A DNA stretch of 22,246 nucleotides from a virus. Below the pieces are notes generated by a model. It had not been told where the DNA came from and did no database searches. It saw only the letters and a list, made by a program, of their open reading frames with translations. Within the stretch, counting starts at the first letter, position 1, and every line of letters starts with the position of its first letter. The DNA lies in IMG/VR virus record IMGVR_UViG_3300033143_003455, positions 1 through 22,246 of that record; one strand, written 5' to 3'. The translations under genes and the position numbers were made by a program. This document shows positions 21,392 to 22,246 of this stretch, in pieces.

Positions 21392-22028
21392 ATATTAGAA
21401 CTAATTCTTTTTCAATAGTTATAGTATGATTTGAAAAGAGATTCCTATTTGCTGAAAGACAGAATGTAACTAATTCATCTGATGAATGAGTTTTAAAATA
21501 CTGTCTAAATGTTTTAAAATACTCTCTAAGTTTTGTTAATTCATCAATATGAGTTCTATGACCTGTGAAATGTGCACCTTTATCATACATATACAAATTA
21601 CAATGCCATGAATCAGGATAAATAGTTATTTTTGGATTATTACTATCCATAACTAAATTATAATCAGGTTTTATATTTTGTAAAACTGTTGCTGGACTAA
21701 GATTTAAGATATTACCCATTGCATTTAACTTTTCACGTAACCATTTAGGAGTTCTGCCATGTAATTGATATGTTATAGCAGTTTCATCTGTATCTAAATA
21801 ATATGTTAATAATGCATCTCCAGTAAAATAACTATTATGTATTAATAATGATCTTGCACCACTATCAGTTTGTTGATATGTAAGATTAAATTTATGACCT
21901 TTAAATAAAGATCCTTTTAAAATATTGAGATGTATCCATTCTTGATTTAAAGATTTTTGTTCATCTTTATTTGGATTATTAGATTGAAGTGTTGCCTTTA
22001 AAGAATTAAGTAAATTTGGAATATTCAT
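21390..22028 (-). CDS. Hypothetical protein
   Basis: 212 residues from the ATG at 22028 (MNIPNLLNSLKATLQ). An in-frame ATG at 22076 would add 16 hydrophobic residues, but the sequence there is T-rich and looks like leader. The protein is soluble, with beta-rich parts (GHKFNLTYQQTDSGARSLLI; YYLDTDETAITYQLHGRTP) and a helical basic region (DELTKLREYFKTFRQYFKTH). No family is recognised. It is the rightmost complete gene on the minus strand, preceded by a structured gap and followed by another. Confidence 0.65.
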   Translation of the reverse strand: MNIPNLLNSLKATLQSNNPNKDEQKSLNQEWIHLNILKGSLFKGHKFNLTYQQTDSGARSLLIHNSYFTGDALLTYYLDTDETAITYQLHGRTPKWLREKLNAMGNILNLSPATVLQNIKPDYNLVMDSNNPKITIYPDSWHCNLYMYDKGAHFTGHRTHIDELTKLREYFKTFRQYFKTHSSDELVTFCLSANRNLFSNHTITIEKELVLI

Positions 22029-22096
22029 GAGTATAGTTTTAGAGTGTATATAAATATGAAGAGAAAAGATCAGCATGTTGTTATCTTATATGATGA

Positions 22097-22214
22097 CTTA
22101 CTTAATCTTACGGGATTAGACTTAACTTACTCCCAGCACATACATCACCTTGTGATACCAATGTAGGTTTAATATAAGTTACCACTAGATCTTTTCCTTC
22201 ATAAGATTTTTGAG
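22097..22214 (-). other. Structured gene-free region at the right edge
   Basis: The 218 nt from 22029 to the edge carry no convincing gene. On the minus strand TAACTTA (22181-22175) pairs with TAAGTTA (22129-22123), enclosing ACAT/ATGT and ATCAC-AAG-GTGAT (22156-22144). A further CTAATC/GATTAAG-type hairpin lies near 22100-22118, and ATCTT/AAGAT flanks a 9-nt loop near 22195-22213. This nested order suggests a leader RNA or a small RNA, but it could continue beyond the window. Confidence 0.35.
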
Positions 22215-22246
22215 CGTCCAGGTTTACTACTGTGACCACATGTTAT

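Noticed and set aside
22112-22240. Minus-strand GTG frame of about 42 codons at the right edge
   Set aside because: The product looks protein-like, but there is no ATG, an in-frame TAA lies just upstream, and nested hairpins overlap it.
1-22246. CRISPR array, insertion sequence or integrase
   Set aside because: No regularly spaced direct repeats, terminal inverted repeats with a transposase, or recombinase motifs were seen.

Overview
The window looks like part of the genome of a tailed phage that infects a Bacteroidota host. The DNA is strongly AT-rich and genes are packed with 1-17 nt overlaps, many of the ATGA or TAATG type. Almost everything is on the minus strand. The content is phage replication, recombination and nucleic-acid repair. 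Bacteroidota is inferred from A/T-rich leaders without Shine-Dalgarno sites before most starts, from TAnnTTTG promoter-like boxes, and from several protein families I associate with Bacteroidota phages. TAA, TAG and TGA all act as stops, so there is no sign of stop-codon reassignment. No capsid, tail, integrase, tRNA or CRISPR feature was found, so I cannot place the phage in a family.

Layout in minus-strand transcription order, right to left. (1) 22246-18720: hypothetical and small regulatory genes (a DUF6717-like protein, a winged-helix protein, a protein of the YQLPNGR type, an acidic-tailed possible ssDNA-binding protein), separated by three gaps that can fold into structured RNA. (2) 18719-17854: a two-gene polynucleotide kinase / 3'-phosphatase pair. 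(3) 17829-15447: an HNH protein, an SF2 helicase and small genes. (4) 15373-13352: a coiled-coil basic protein followed by a run of micro-genes, four of them cysteine-rich, one a predicted lipoprotein and one a membrane peptide. (5) 13362-12979, then a two-gene plus-strand islet at 12419-12992. (6) 12311-7162: the replication/recombination core, with a DnaA-domain-IV-like protein, a winged-helix protein, a DnaB-type helicase, a Sak4-like ATPase, an SSB-like protein, a terminator, a TOPRIM primase and a RusA-like resolvase. (7) 6801-1764: a MoxR ATPase and a metallopeptidase/VWA protein together with three unrecognised proteins that share a short helical motif. (8) 1763-1339: a 425-nt gene-free stretch that folds into three consecutive stem-closed domains. 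(9) 1338-1: a PD-(D/E)XK (DUF3799-type) nuclease and a truncated hypothetical gene.

How the parts may work together (inference): the DnaA-like and winged-helix proteins would open and recruit at the origin, the DnaB-type helicase and primase would drive synthesis, and SSB, Sak4, PD-(D/E)XK nuclease and RusA would form an annealing-type recombination set. The kinase/phosphatase pair would heal cleaved RNA or DNA ends. The MoxR/VWA cluster would act as a chelatase-like remodelling machine on an unknown target. The most unusual parts are the three-domain RNA at 1358-1761, the shared motif in the MoxR/VWA cluster, the 137-nt out-of-frame overlap between the DnaA-like and winged-helix genes, and the micro-gene cluster at 13352-14561.
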